DNA from: Cupriavidus numazuensis
GTDB lineage: Bacteria > Pseudomonadota > Gammaproteobacteria > Burkholderiales > Burkholderiaceae
DNA: 64,000 nt
Direction: 5' to 3'
NCBI RefSeq assembly: GCF_905397435.1
Contig: NZ_CAJPVI010000011.1
Coordinates: forward strand, 62,001-126,000
Shown here: positions 36,646 through 45,952 of the stretch, piece by piece
How positions within the stretch are numbered: position 1 is the first letter of the stretch
Layout of the letters: every line of letters begins with the position of its first letter
Notes under the pieces: generated by a model
Told to the model about the DNA's origin: nothing
Database searches by the model: none
What the model saw: the letters and a program-made list of their open reading frames with translations, nothing else
Program-made: the position numbers and the translations under genes

Positions 36646-37553
36646 TCTGTGGTGCCTGCTGGCTTGCGGATCGTGGAATCGCTTTCTTCGAGCGACACCG
36701 TCGCCGTGCGTCCGGCGACCAGCGTGACACCGGGCGGCACTTCGTCCAGTGCAATCCTCACCGGCACGCGCTGCGCGAGGCGAATCCAGCTGAATGTCGG
36801 ATTCACATTGGCCAGCAGCGTGCCGGGCGCAGTGGTCCGCTCCCGGTCTTCGATACCGGCCGATACGCCTTCCACGTGGCCGCGCAGTGGGCGATCTTCG
36901 CCCATGATCCGCACCTGCGCACTCATGCCGGCATGCATGCGCGCCAGCTTGGTTTCTTCGAAATAGCCGGACACATAAAAGCTGTCGCGATCCAGCAAGG
37001 CCATCACGGGCTGGCCGGCTGTCGCATAGGCGCCGGGCCGCAGCGAGAAGTTGGTCACAATGCCGTTGACCGGCGCCACGACCTTCGCGCGGTCCAGGTT
37101 GATACGCGCACGTTCCCGGCTGGCAAGCGCCTGGGCATGTCGTGCCCGCGCTTCCTCGACAGCGGAGCGGCGATTGTCCACCTCCTGCGGCGCGACGACG
37201 TCGGCCAGCGTCCGGTATCGCTTGTCCTCGCGTTGCGCGGACGCGAGCTGTGCCTGTGCAGTCGCGACGGCCGCATCGGCTTCCGCAAGGTCATTGGTCA
37301 GGCGCGCCGTGTCAATCACGAACAGCGTCTGGCCACGCTTCACGACCTCGTTGTCATGGACCAGCACGGCTTCCACGCGCCCCGACACGTCGGCCGCCAG
37401 CGGGATGGTATCGGCACGGAGCCGGCCGTCGCGCGTCTGGGGTGCGTAGGTGTAGTACGCGTAGAGTTGCCACAGCGTCCAGCTCGCCAGCAGTGCGAGC
37501 AACACGGTCACGCCGATCTTGAGCAGCGGGTACGGAAATGCCTTTGAGCGCAT
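36642..37553 (-). CDS. HlyD-family membrane fusion protein (AaeA-like)
   Basis: A 303-residue adaptor. One N-terminal membrane anchor (LLKIGVTVLLALLASWTLWQ) is followed by a biotinyl-lipoyl-like half (SGRVEAVLVHDNEVVKRGQT), a short alpha-helical hairpin of about 45 residues (AEADAAVATAQAQLASAQRE, then RARHAQALASRERARINLDR), and the second lipoyl half with VAPVNGIVTNF. The short hairpin and size match AaeA/EmrA-type proteins that pair with FUSC pumps for aromatic carboxylic acids. Its gene is 12 bases after the DUF1656 gene and overlaps the outer channel gene by 4 bases. Confidence 0.9.
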   Translation of the reverse strand: MRSKAFPYPLLKIGVTVLLALLASWTLWQLYAYYTYAPQTRDGRLRADTIPLAADVSGRVEAVLVHDNEVVKRGQTLFVIDTARLTNDLAEADAAVATAQAQLASAQREDKRYRTLADVVAPQEVDNRRSAVEEARARHAQALASRERARINLDRAKVVAPVNGIVTNFSLRPGAYATAGQPVMALLDRDSFYVSGYFEETKLARMHAGMSAQVRIMGEDRPLRGHVEGVSAGIEDRERTTAPGTLLANVNPTFSWIRLAQRVPVRIALDEVPPGVTLVAGRTATVSLEESDSTIRKPAGTTE

Positions 37554-37565
37554 TGGAAAGTTTGG

Positions 37566-37772
37566 CTAGATGAGGACGCGAAGCAGTGCAAACTCCGCGC
37601 CGACCAGGAGGATGAGCAGGGCCATGTCGAACAGCGGGCGGTTCCACACCAGGCGGTAGAGCCCTGCCCGTTCCAGTACCTTCGAGATGACGACTCGGGC
37701 CAGCAGCCCTGAAAAGAGGCATAGCAGCAACGGGGAGAAGAAGACCCCGGCAATGTCGAAGCCGCCCATCAT
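37566..37772 (-). CDS. DUF1656 small membrane protein (AaeX-like)
   Basis: A 68-residue protein with two transmembrane helices: FFSPLLLCLFSGLLARVVIS and LFDMALLILLVGAEFALLRV. DUF1656 proteins are encoded between the pump and adaptor genes in aaeXAB-like clusters; their role is uncertain. The start overlaps the pump stop in an ATGATG arrangement (the ATG at 37770-37772 shares bases with TGA at 37769-37771), so translation is probably coupled. A second in-frame Met follows immediately. Confidence 0.85.
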   Translation of the reverse strand: MMGGFDIAGVFFSPLLLCLFSGLLARVVISKVLERAGLYRLVWNRPLFDMALLILLVGAEFALLRVLI

Positions 37773-39631
37773 CGTTGCGGCTCCAGCACCGTCGACGCCG
37801 CCGGCAACGCGAGACGCAGCCATGTCAGGCTGCGCAGGGCCTCGCGGCATTCCGGCCTTGACGCGTCGCCTGCCCTGCGTAGTGCGTGGTTCATCAGGGG
37901 CAGGAGCTCGTCCACCCGTCCCTTTCCATCGAGGGTCGCCGAAATCGCGGCCATCAGCGCTTCCACAGCTTGTCGAAAGTCGCCCGTCAGCGACGTGGTC
38001 GCATGGCGCAGCGAAGCGATCGCCACACCTGCGCGCAGCACCGCAAGCTGCGTCGCCGCCGCGTCTGCGGCATGCGAAGTCGCCTGGCGGCTGACCATGG
38101 CCGCGATCCGGTCCAGGGTACGGTTGGCGTAGGCCTCCGGATTGCCCACGCTGCCCTGCCGTGCAAGGCGCAACAGGTCTGCGCGGCCAGCTTGTGCCAG
38201 GCGCTGCAACGCATGGGCAGATCCCATGCGCCGCATCATGCCGATGCACGCCTGGGCCACCAAAACGCCCAGCAGCGAACTGAGGCAACAGTCCAGGAAC
38301 ACACCCAGCTCGGCCGGGGTGTACACCGCCTGCAGGTTGGTGTTGCTCAGCCCTACGCCAAGCAAAAGGATCGCCATGGGATTGGATGCTGCCCATGCGC
38401 CAATCGGCAGCAGGAACAGCGCCATGGCCACGACCAGGGCGGGAAAATCCGCAGCCAGCGGTAACAACCCGTAGCTGATGATCGCTGCCAGCACCAGTGC
38501 CGTTGCAGTGAAGCGGGCGAAGGTCGTGATGGCCTTGCCGGCCTCGTCCAGATTGCCGAAGAAGGCGATCGCCACCACCCCCATCAGGACTGCGTTGGCA
38601 CCGTACGACCACCCGGTGACCCACCACAGGCCACAAAGCGCCGCATAGGCGAGCAGGATGCCGCCGCATACGCGCGCGACCAGGCCCGCATCCGGCGGCA
38701 GCGGGAACGCCCTCGCCTGCCGAACACGCTGCACCAGCGCGGAGGGCAACGGTTCCCCCGTTGTCAGGGAAGCGTGAATCTGCCGCACGTCCGACCACAG
38801 CGCTGCTATGTCAGCGGCCAGGTCCTGGCGGCTTTGCCTCAGTAGCCCGGCTACCTGAGCGTCGGGATCTCCCGAACTCGCACGACAAGATGCCTCCAGG
38901 CCCGACAACATCGGTACCAGTTGCAGCAGGCAGCCCTGGATCGCGAATACGCACTGGCGCTTCCAGGCGCTGACCTGCGGATCGTAAGCGAGCTGGCCGG
39001 CCAATGCCGACATTGCCGTGATGTCCATGATGACCCGGCTTCGGTCAGCCAGGGTCTGCGCGTCATCGCCATGTCCCGACATCGCGTGGTCCATCCAGGC
39101 GCCCATGTGGTCCAGCCATGATTGCAGGCGCATGTACAACGCCGGCGCCAGCGAGCGCGGCGCGAGGACACTGTCGACGAATGCGCAACACGCAATCCCC
39201 ACGCCGATTTCGCAGACGCGCGCGAGTGCCGTATCGAACATGTTCGCGGGCGCATCCACGCCGGCAACGACTACAAGGATCACCGTCACGCCGAAGAGCT
39301 GCCATCCATACGCCCGCGGTGTGCGGTCGAGAAGCGCCGCGGCAAACGCCAGCGTCGACACAAGGCCGGCCAGCATGATCATCAAAAGTGGAGCATTGGC
39401 GCACACGCTTGCGAGCAGCAACGACGTGATGCCAGCGCCAAGCGTTCCACAGAAGCGGTAGATCGCCTTGCTGTGGATCGCGCCAGTGGTCGGGTTCATC
39501 ACCACGCAGCAGGTCACGACTGCCCAATAGCTTTGTGGCAGTCCGGCGCGCACGGAGACCGCATAGGCGATCACGCCAGCCAGGAACAATTTGGTGGCGA
39601 ACACCCACCGGTCCGGATCGAATACTCTCAT
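37769..39631 (-). CDS. FUSC-family inner-membrane efflux pump (AaeB-like)
   Basis: A 620-residue protein with two bundles of about five to six helices each (starting RWVFATKLFLAGVIAYAVSV at the N-terminus and GLVARVCGGILLAYAALCGL in the middle), separated by a soluble helical part. MNPTTGAIHSKAIYRFCGTL is the conserved FUSC loop. The family exports aromatic carboxylic acids, fusaric acid or similar toxic compounds. The ATG at 39631 begins MRVFDPDRWVF; a TTG at 39691 is a less likely start. First gene of the four-gene operon; the MarR-type site lies 93 bases upstream. Confidence 0.88.
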   Translation of the reverse strand: MRVFDPDRWVFATKLFLAGVIAYAVSVRAGLPQSYWAVVTCCVVMNPTTGAIHSKAIYRFCGTLGAGITSLLLASVCANAPLLMIMLAGLVSTLAFAAALLDRTPRAYGWQLFGVTVILVVVAGVDAPANMFDTALARVCEIGVGIACCAFVDSVLAPRSLAPALYMRLQSWLDHMGAWMDHAMSGHGDDAQTLADRSRVIMDITAMSALAGQLAYDPQVSAWKRQCVFAIQGCLLQLVPMLSGLEASCRASSGDPDAQVAGLLRQSRQDLAADIAALWSDVRQIHASLTTGEPLPSALVQRVRQARAFPLPPDAGLVARVCGGILLAYAALCGLWWVTGWSYGANAVLMGVVAIAFFGNLDEAGKAITTFARFTATALVLAAIISYGLLPLAADFPALVVAMALFLLPIGAWAASNPMAILLLGVGLSNTNLQAVYTPAELGVFLDCCLSSLLGVLVAQACIGMMRRMGSAHALQRLAQAGRADLLRLARQGSVGNPEAYANRTLDRIAAMVSRQATSHAADAAATQLAVLRAGVAIASLRHATTSLTGDFRQAVEALMAAISATLDGKGRVDELLPLMNHALRRAGDASRPECREALRSLTWLRLALPAASTVLEPQR

Positions 39632-39723
39632 TGCAGACTGCTGCCTGCGGCAATGGCACCTGCCGCGACTCACCAAGGCAAATCGGCCCAATGCCGACGA
39701 ATCGTCAGACTATTGGCATATCG

Positions 39724-39745
39724 GTGATTTGTCAATGATTGATTT
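39724..39745. promoter_or_regulatory. MarR-type operator, copy 2 (before the efflux operon)
   Basis: The site starts GTGATTTGTCAATGATTG and ends GATTT, two mismatches from copy 1. Its core GTCAA-TGA-TTGAT is an inverted repeat with one imperfect end pair. It lies between the efflux operon (leftward, start 39631) and the DUF2889 gene (rightward, start 39927), so it could also affect the latter. The 295-base spacer shows no gene. Confidence 0.8.
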
Positions 39746-39926
39746 ATTACTCGATTCGATGATCTCAGCCGCGATGGCGCTGGCCGCGCGTGGTACTTCC
39801 AATGTACGGAACGGCTTCATGTCAGGACTGGGCGGCAGGGACATCCCCGACGTAGCATGGTTGGCGATGCACGGCAGTACCGTGCTGGAAATCTGCAAAC
39901 AGCGACGCGTTCCCCGAGAAGTTCCC

Positions 39927-40565
39927 ATGCATGAAGACCCGTCCCCCGCCCTGAATATCGACGAAAAGGACACGCGCGGATTGCCGCCGCCAGCACCACG
40001 GCGCCACGTGCACACGCGTGCCATCGTGATGCGAGGCTTTCGGCGCGATGACGGGCTATGGGACATCGAAGGCGAACTGAAGGACACCAAGACCCATGTG
40101 TGGCCCAGTTGGGAGGACGGCGAGCAGCCTCCTGACGTGCCCGTACACCACATGCAGGTTCGTGTCACGCTGGACAGCGCCTACACCGTCCAGGCCGTGG
40201 CCGCGGCGCTGCCCGCCACGCCATTTCCCGAATGCAATGATGGGGGCCCGCCACTGCAGGGACTGGTGGGCGCCAGTATGTCGAGAGGCTGGCGCAAGGC
40301 GATCGAAGCTACGCTGGGCGGCGTTCGTGGCTGTACGCACCTGCGCGAACTGCTGATGAATCTCGGTACGGTGGCATATCAGACCATCGGAGGCGAACTC
40401 CGCCGCGCGGAATGGGAAGCTTTGCCGGCACCGCGCGTCCATCCCCCGTTGGCCACAGCGCCGAAGCCTCACTGGGACAAGTGCATCGGATGGCGGATGG
40501 ATGGCGAGGTCATCAGGCGCTGGGCGCCGGACTTCCACCAATCGTGCGGTAAGGCTTCGAAGTAA
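39927..40565 (+). CDS. DUF2889 family protein
   Basis: A 212-residue protein of the DUF2889 family as I recall it. The core reads HTRAIVMRGFRRDDGLWDIE, then HHMQVRVTLDSAYTVQAVAA, then GCTHLRELLMNLGTVAYQTI, with conserved His, Asp and Cys residues (PATPFPECNDG and GVRGCTHLREL). The function is unknown; members are often found beside aromatic or steroid catabolic genes. The start at 39927 (MHEDPSPALN) has GAGAAG upstream and places the family core near residue 30; the frame extends back to 39591 without features. It lies 62 bases before the PrpD-like gene, likely co-transcribed. Confidence 0.75.
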   Translation: MHEDPSPALNIDEKDTRGLPPPAPRRHVHTRAIVMRGFRRDDGLWDIEGELKDTKTHVWPSWEDGEQPPDVPVHHMQVRVTLDSAYTVQAVAAALPATPFPECNDGGPPLQGLVGASMSRGWRKAIEATLGGVRGCTHLRELLMNLGTVAYQTIGGELRRAEWEALPAPRVHPPLATAPKPHWDKCIGWRMDGEVIRRWAPDFHQSCGKASK

Positions 40566-40627
40566 CGGCTCGGGTCCCGACTTGCCGCTGGACCAGAGGC
40601 CTGGCACTTGATTCAGGAGAGCATGCA

Positions 40628-42061
40628 ATGACAACAACGACAACGATCGTCGAGCAGCTGGCAGATTTCACGCAACGAAGCGCATACGACACGCTGCCAG
40701 CAGCGGTCGTGGACGAATGCAAGCGCATCGTTCTCGATTCGCTCGGATGCGCACTGGCAGCTGTCGATCAGCCCAAGGGCAAGATCGGGATCGACTATGG
40801 CGCATGGATGGGTGGAGTCGCGGGCGACGCCACCATCATCGGGACTGATCAACGGGTGTCGGTGGTCGGCGCGGCTTTTGCCAACGGCGAACTGATCAAT
40901 GCGCTCGACATGGACGCGGTGGTACCGCCGGGCCATGTGACGCCCTATGTCCTGCCCGGCGCACTGGCGATCGGCGAATCGCTGGGCAGCTCCGGCCAGG
41001 ATCTGATTGCTGCGCTCGCCATCTCGCACGAGATGTCCTACCGCCTCGGCAAGGCCATGGACTACCTGCGCGACACCAAGGACGGCAAGGTGTCGCCACC
41101 GAAGATCTATGGCTACAGCAGCACCGTATTCGGCGCTACGGCGGCCATCGCCAGACTGAAGGGATCAGGCGCGGAGACGATCGCGCACGCGTTGGGGATT
41201 GCCGGCAGCATCAGCCCGGTGAACTCGCAAGTGGCCTGGTTTCAGCATGCGCCCAGCTCCACCATCAAGTATCTGCTTGCCGGCGCGCTGACGCAGGCGG
41301 CCATGGCTGCGGCACACATGGCCGAACTGGGCCATCGGGGTGACTTCCAGATTCTCGATGACCGTGAATACGGTTTCCCACGCTTTATCGGCACCACGCG
41401 CTGGGAGCCGGAACGCATCCTCTCGGCACTGGGCCATGACTGGCAGTTTCCCGCCGAGCAGGCCTACAAGCCCTACCCGCACTGCCGCATCCTGCATGCC
41501 TTGCTGGACAGCCTCAATGAGATCGTCGATCAGAATGAACTGCGGCCCGACGAGATCGACGGCATCAAGGTATGGGTCGAAGGCTTTGTCGAGCAGCCCG
41601 TCTGGCTGAACCGGGAGATCCGGCATGTGCATGACGCGCAGTTCAGCATCGCGCACGGCATCGCGCTGGGCGCCCATCGCGTGCCGCCAGGAAAGGCCTG
41701 GCAGGATCCGGAACTGGTCTTCGGCGAATCCGTGATGCGCCTGATGGACAAGGTCGAGCATGCCGTGCACCCCGACTATGTGGCGCTTCTGACGGGGCAT
41801 GCGGCGAGCCGGCCGGCCAGGATCGAAGTGGCCGCGCGCGGCCAGACCTTTGTCGGCGAGCGGCGCTATCCGAAAGGAAGCCCCTCTCCCGATCCGGCCA
41901 GCTATATGAGCACGCAAGAACTGGTAGAGAAATTCCGCGACAACGCGCGGGACGTCATCCCCGAGGCCAACATCGCACGCGTCATCGATGCGGTGCTGGA
42001 CTTGGAGAATGTGGAGAACATCGCGTCCGTCATGGCGGACGTGCGGCCTGGCAAGCGCTAG
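40628..42061 (+). CDS. MmgE/PrpD family protein
   Basis: A 477-residue MmgE/PrpD-fold protein (2-methylcitrate dehydratase-like, without an iron-sulfur cluster). Conserved segments include ECKRIVLDSLGCALAAVD, ANGELINALDMDAVVPPGHV, and YKPYPHCRILHALLDSLNEI. The helical N-terminal domain covers about 1-265 and the alpha/beta domain 266-390. Many family members act as dehydratases or isomerases on small acids; this substrate is unknown. GATTCAGGAGAGCATGCA precedes the ATG. With the DUF2889 gene it forms a two-gene unit. Confidence 0.87.
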   Translation: MTTTTTIVEQLADFTQRSAYDTLPAAVVDECKRIVLDSLGCALAAVDQPKGKIGIDYGAWMGGVAGDATIIGTDQRVSVVGAAFANGELINALDMDAVVPPGHVTPYVLPGALAIGESLGSSGQDLIAALAISHEMSYRLGKAMDYLRDTKDGKVSPPKIYGYSSTVFGATAAIARLKGSGAETIAHALGIAGSISPVNSQVAWFQHAPSSTIKYLLAGALTQAAMAAAHMAELGHRGDFQILDDREYGFPRFIGTTRWEPERILSALGHDWQFPAEQAYKPYPHCRILHALLDSLNEIVDQNELRPDEIDGIKVWVEGFVEQPVWLNREIRHVHDAQFSIAHGIALGAHRVPPGKAWQDPELVFGESVMRLMDKVEHAVHPDYVALLTGHAASRPARIEVAARGQTFVGERRYPKGSPSPDPASYMSTQELVEKFRDNARDVIPEANIARVIDAVLDLENVENIASVMADVRPGKR

Positions 42062-42097
42062 CCCGCTGCGCCCTGCAGCAAGTTATCGAAGAAGGCC

Positions 42098-43177
42098 TCA
42101 TTCATTGACCACCGTCCGGAAACCCACGTGCATCGTCGACACGCCGGCCTCCTGCGGCTGGCGCGACGCTGGCCGGTAGCGCACGCAGAAATCCGGCGCG
42201 CACAGGAAGGATCCGCCCTTGATGACCCTGGCGATTTCGCCGGTGCTGCCGGGCGCCTCGCCTGGGTTGCGGGTCGCTACCAGTGGATCGACGGCAGGCG
42301 CCGCGGCATGGAACGGCCGGTACTCGTCCCTGGTCCACTCCCACACATTGCCGATCATGTCGTACAGGCCGTACCCGTTCGCCGGAAAGCAGCCCACTGG
42401 CGCGCTGCCGGCATGGCCGTCGGCGCGGCTGTTGGATTGCGGAAAGCTGCCCTGCCAGGTGTTGGCCATTTCGCGCCCGTTGGGCCGGGGCACATTGCCC
42501 CAGGCATAGGCCGCACCGTCCATGCCGCCCCTGGCAGCGTATTCCCACTGCGCCTCCGTCGGCAGCGAGCGGCCCATCCAGTCGGCGTAGGCCCTGGCGT
42601 CTTCGTGGGCAATATGGACCACCGGATGGTTGTCCTTGCCGCTGATGGTGCTGCCGGGGCCGGCCGGGTGGCGCCAGTTGGCGCCTGGCACCCAAACCCA
42701 CCATCGGTAGGCGGCATCCGCCGGGCCGCCCGCTTTGGGCGGCACGAAGACGGCTGAGCCGGCCGGCGTGGCCCCGCTGCGGCGCTCGGCCACGGTCACG
42801 TAGCCAGTGGCGCGCACGAAGGCGGCAAACTGCGCGTTGGTAACTTCATGGCGGTCGATCGAAAACGCGGTCACGCTGACGGCATGGACCTCGCGCTCTT
42901 CGTGATATCCCTGCTCCGATCCCATCCGGAACGTGCCGCCCGGAAGGCGGACCATGCCGGCACGGTTCGGATGGCCTGCGCTGCCGCGGCCGAAGCCTTC
43001 CGGTACACCGCGATAGCGCTCGCACAGGCCGTCGGTCTGTGCCGCGCGAGCGGTGTCCGGCGCGGAACGGGCGGCCCCCGACCCAACTGTCGGCGCGGCG
43101 CCCACGCCTGTGCCCGGCACGGCCAGGACCAGCAGGACGGCCACGCCGGCGCTGGCAGCCCTACTTGTCCAGCCCAC
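42098..43177 (-). CDS. Formylglycine-generating enzyme (FGE/SUMF1 family), exported
   Basis: A 359-residue enzyme that oxidises a sulfatase cysteine to C-alpha-formylglycine. The FGE fold covers about 80-359: VRLPGGTFRMGSEQGYHEER, then SLPTEAQWEYAARGG. The two copper-binding cysteines are Cys326 and Cys331 in KGGSFLCAPDFCVRYR, spaced as in human SUMF1. Residues 1-27 look like a signal peptide (VLLVLAVPGTGVGA), which would place it in the periplasm. I chose a GTG start at 43177, with GAGG before it, inside the end of the sulfatase gene (17-base overlap). The sulfatase is immediately upstream and is the obvious substrate. Confidence 0.87.
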   Translation of the reverse strand: MGWTSRAASAGVAVLLVLAVPGTGVGAAPTVGSGAARSAPDTARAAQTDGLCERYRGVPEGFGRGSAGHPNRAGMVRLPGGTFRMGSEQGYHEEREVHAVSVTAFSIDRHEVTNAQFAAFVRATGYVTVAERRSGATPAGSAVFVPPKAGGPADAAYRWWVWVPGANWRHPAGPGSTISGKDNHPVVHIAHEDARAYADWMGRSLPTEAQWEYAARGGMDGAAYAWGNVPRPNGREMANTWQGSFPQSNSRADGHAGSAPVGCFPANGYGLYDMIGNVWEWTRDEYRPFHAAAPAVDPLVATRNPGEAPGSTGEIARVIKGGSFLCAPDFCVRYRPASRQPQEAGVSTMHVGFRTVVNE

Positions 43178-44888
43178 GGATATCCTCGTAGTAGGACGTG
43201 CCATTGCTGTAGCCCTTGCGCTGCGCCAACCCTTCGAACTCCGCCACGCCGTTGGCCTTGCGGTAGTCCTCGTAGGCGGCCACCAGCTCCTTGAGCTTGT
43301 CCGGGCGGCTGGCGGCCAGGTCATGCAGTTCCGAACGGTCGGCCGACAGATCGTATAGTTCCCAGCGGTCCTTGCCCCACGGCGCATTGGCCTGCACGAT
43401 CTTCCAGTTGCCTTTGCGCATGGCCTTGCGCCCGTTCAGTTCCCAACCCATGCGGAACTCCTCGTGCACCACCGCGCGCTGGCCCGTCAGGAAGGGCAGC
43501 ATCGAACTGCCACGCATCGGCGCGATTGGCTGTCCCCGGTAGGTATCGGTGGGTGCCGTCGCTCCAGCCAGCGCCAGCAGCGTCGGCGCGATATCGGTCA
43601 CGTGCGCGGGTACGCTCGAGGTCTGGCCACGCCGCACGCCGTCCGGCATCACCACGATGCCCGGCACACTGATGCCGCCCTCATACATGAACGCCTTGTA
43701 CAGATTGAACGGCGCGGCGCCGACCTGCGCCCAACCCGGGCCGTACTCGGCAAACGAGCCCGGCCTGCCGACGTTCTTCAGGCTGTTGTCGCGATGCTTC
43801 TCCGCCCAGGCACGGGTCGCGCCTTCATCGAGCACGGTATTGCCGTCGGGGCCGTTGTCGGACATGAAGATCACCACAGTATTGTCGAGCTGCTTCTCCT
43901 TTTCGAGGTAGTCCAGCACACGGCCGATCTCGGCATCCATGGCCTCGACCATCGCGGCATAGACTGTCATCCGCCGGGACTCCTGCCGGCGTTGCTCCTC
44001 GCTCAGCGTGCTCCACTTCGGCCATGTGGGATTGCCCTGGTAGGCCTGCATGTCCGCCGGCACGATGCCCAATGCCTTCATCCTTTCGAGCCGTCGCGCG
44101 CGGATGACGTCGTAGCCGACGTCGTACTTGCCCTCGTACTTGCGGATGTAGGCGTCCGGCGCCTGCAGCGGCCAGTGCGGCGCGGTGAACGCCAGGTAGC
44201 CGAAGAACGGCTTCCCGGAGCCCTTGTCGGCGTCGATATAGTCGATCAGCTTCGAGGCAAAGAAGGTGCTGGAATAGAAATCGGAGGGGATGGTGACCGG
44301 CTTGCCATCTTCCCGGTACATCGCCTCTGGCGTCTTGTTCTCGTCGAAGGTGATGATGCCGGTCTGGTCGAAATGGCTGGCGCCGCCGTTGAGCATGGCA
44401 TAGCTGCGTTCGAAGCCACGGGCCTTGGCGCCGTGCTCGTCCTTGACGCCGAGATGCCATTTCCCGGTCATATAGGTGCGATAGCCGGCATCCTTCAGCA
44501 GTTGCGGGAACGACAATGCCTTCTCGTTGAGGTATCCCTCATAACCCGTGCGGCTGCGTTGCTGCGGCGTCATCAGCTCGGCCATGCCGCCAAAGCCCAC
44601 GAGGTGATTGTCTGTGCCGGACAGCAGCATGGCACGCGTGGGCGAGCAGAACGGCGACGCGTACAGGCTCGTCATCTTCAGGCCCCTGGACGCCAGGCGG
44701 TCCAGGTTCGGCGTGGAGATTTCCCCGCCGAAGGCGCCGATATCGGAGTACCCGAGATCGTCGGCGACGATCAGCAGGATATTGGGGCGCGTTGCTGCCG
44801 AATGTGCCGCCGTCTGTGCGGCCAGGGGCAACGATGCGGCCGCGCCAAGCACGAGCGCACCCGCAAGCTTCAGGAACTTGTGTGTCAT
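43161..44888 (-). CDS. Exported arylsulfatase, cysteine type
   Basis: A 575-residue sulfatase of the alkaline-phosphatase superfamily. Signal peptide residues 1-25 (ALVLGAAASLPLAA) lead to PNILLIVADDLGYSDIGAFG, with Asp43/44 as calcium ligands. Cys81 in the C-S-P-T-R motif (FCSPTRAMLLSG) is the residue converted to formylglycine. YMTGKWHLG and MSDNGPDGN are further metal and active-site segments. It hydrolyses sulfate esters; the natural substrate is unknown. It is followed by its modifying enzyme with overlapping reading frames, a compact two-gene unit. Confidence 0.92.
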   Translation of the reverse strand: MTHKFLKLAGALVLGAAASLPLAAQTAAHSAATRPNILLIVADDLGYSDIGAFGGEISTPNLDRLASRGLKMTSLYASPFCSPTRAMLLSGTDNHLVGFGGMAELMTPQQRSRTGYEGYLNEKALSFPQLLKDAGYRTYMTGKWHLGVKDEHGAKARGFERSYAMLNGGASHFDQTGIITFDENKTPEAMYREDGKPVTIPSDFYSSTFFASKLIDYIDADKGSGKPFFGYLAFTAPHWPLQAPDAYIRKYEGKYDVGYDVIRARRLERMKALGIVPADMQAYQGNPTWPKWSTLSEEQRRQESRRMTVYAAMVEAMDAEIGRVLDYLEKEKQLDNTVVIFMSDNGPDGNTVLDEGATRAWAEKHRDNSLKNVGRPGSFAEYGPGWAQVGAAPFNLYKAFMYEGGISVPGIVVMPDGVRRGQTSSVPAHVTDIAPTLLALAGATAPTDTYRGQPIAPMRGSSMLPFLTGQRAVVHEEFRMGWELNGRKAMRKGNWKIVQANAPWGKDRWELYDLSADRSELHDLAASRPDKLKELVAAYEDYRKANGVAEFEGLAQRKGYSNGTSYYEDIRGLDK

Positions 44889-45037
44889 GTCTCCACCATC
44901 ATCCAGGCCGGGCGCTTGATGGCTTCTGTGGCCGCTACCCGTACCGTCGGTCTTGTGTACAGCGTCTGGTTGACCAGGCTGCGCGGCAAGGTGGCGCCAT
45001 GCGCGCCGCCTTGCCTGCCCTATGCAGTCGTGCGCGT

Positions 45038-45952
45038 TCAGGCCGCCCGCGCGTACCGGCTGGCCGGCTCGACCTCGTCCGCGCTGACGGCATCCTGCAG
45101 GCGGAAGTCGAAGCGCACGCGGGTAAAGGGGCCGTTCACGCCCAGCGATTCATAGCCCGCGGGGTTCTGCACTTTTTCGAGTGACACCACCAGGCCGTCG
45201 CGCGTGGCGAAGGCGAAGTCGTCGTCGAGGAAGGTGTCCCCCGGGATATTGATCTGCGTGGTCAGCGCGCGCTTGTCGCTTCCCGACACCAGGAAATGGA
45301 TGTGGGCGGGACGATTGCCGTGGCGGCCCAGCAGCGTGAACAGTTCCGAAACCGGGCTGTTCGGCGGAATGGCATAGCCGGGAGGCAGGAAGCTGCGGAA
45401 GCGGTAGTTGCCCTCGGCGTCGGTCTGAATGCGGCGGCGCAGGTTGTAGTCGGGCTGGTCCGGGTCGAAATGGGAGTAGCGGCCCAGTTCATTGCAGTGC
45501 CAGACATCGACCATGGCATTCGGCACGGGCTTGCCTTCCAGGTCCAGCACGCGGCCCTCCATCACCATGACTTCGCCCTTGCCCTCGTTGCCCTCGTCCA
45601 GCCGTACCTCGCGCTGGTGAAGCGGTGCACCGGCAATATAAAGCGGCCCTTCGATGGCGCGCGGCGTACCCAGTTCACGGCTTGCGGCCAGGTCTGCCTC
45701 GTCCTCGCGGATGTCCAGCAGGCGATCGAAACCCAGTCCAGCGGTAATCAGGCCGACCATGCCGGCCTCGCCCAGTCGCGTCAGCCACTTCGCCGCAGCC
45801 CAGAATTCATCGGGTGTCACGTCGAACTGGTCGATGGTGCGGAACAGGTCGCCGACAATCTGCGCGGTGATGGCGCGCACCCGCTCATCGGCAGGCCCGA
45901 CCTGCCGGGAATTGACCAGTTCCAGCAGTTGCTTGGTATTCAGTTCGGACAT
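45038..45952 (-). CDS. catA: Catechol 1,2-dioxygenase
   Basis: A 304-residue intradiol dioxygenase that converts catechol to cis,cis-muconate. An N-terminal helical linker domain spans about 1-95, followed by the beta-sandwich with the Fe(III) ligands Tyr159 (ELGRYSHFD), Tyr193 (PPGYAIPP), His217 and His219 (RPAHIHFLVSG). LRRRIQTDAEGNYRFRSF is typical of CatA rather than protocatechuate enzymes. Hydroxyquinol dioxygenase is a possible alternative. No catB, catC or catR genes are adjacent, so it is an isolated copy. CAAGGAGACAAGCG precedes the ATG. Confidence 0.85.
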   Translation of the reverse strand: MSELNTKQLLELVNSRQVGPADERVRAITAQIVGDLFRTIDQFDVTPDEFWAAAKWLTRLGEAGMVGLITAGLGFDRLLDIREDEADLAASRELGTPRAIEGPLYIAGAPLHQREVRLDEGNEGKGEVMVMEGRVLDLEGKPVPNAMVDVWHCNELGRYSHFDPDQPDYNLRRRIQTDAEGNYRFRSFLPPGYAIPPNSPVSELFTLLGRHGNRPAHIHFLVSGSDKRALTTQINIPGDTFLDDDFAFATRDGLVVSLEKVQNPAGYESLGVNGPFTRVRFDFRLQDAVSADEVEPASRYARAA

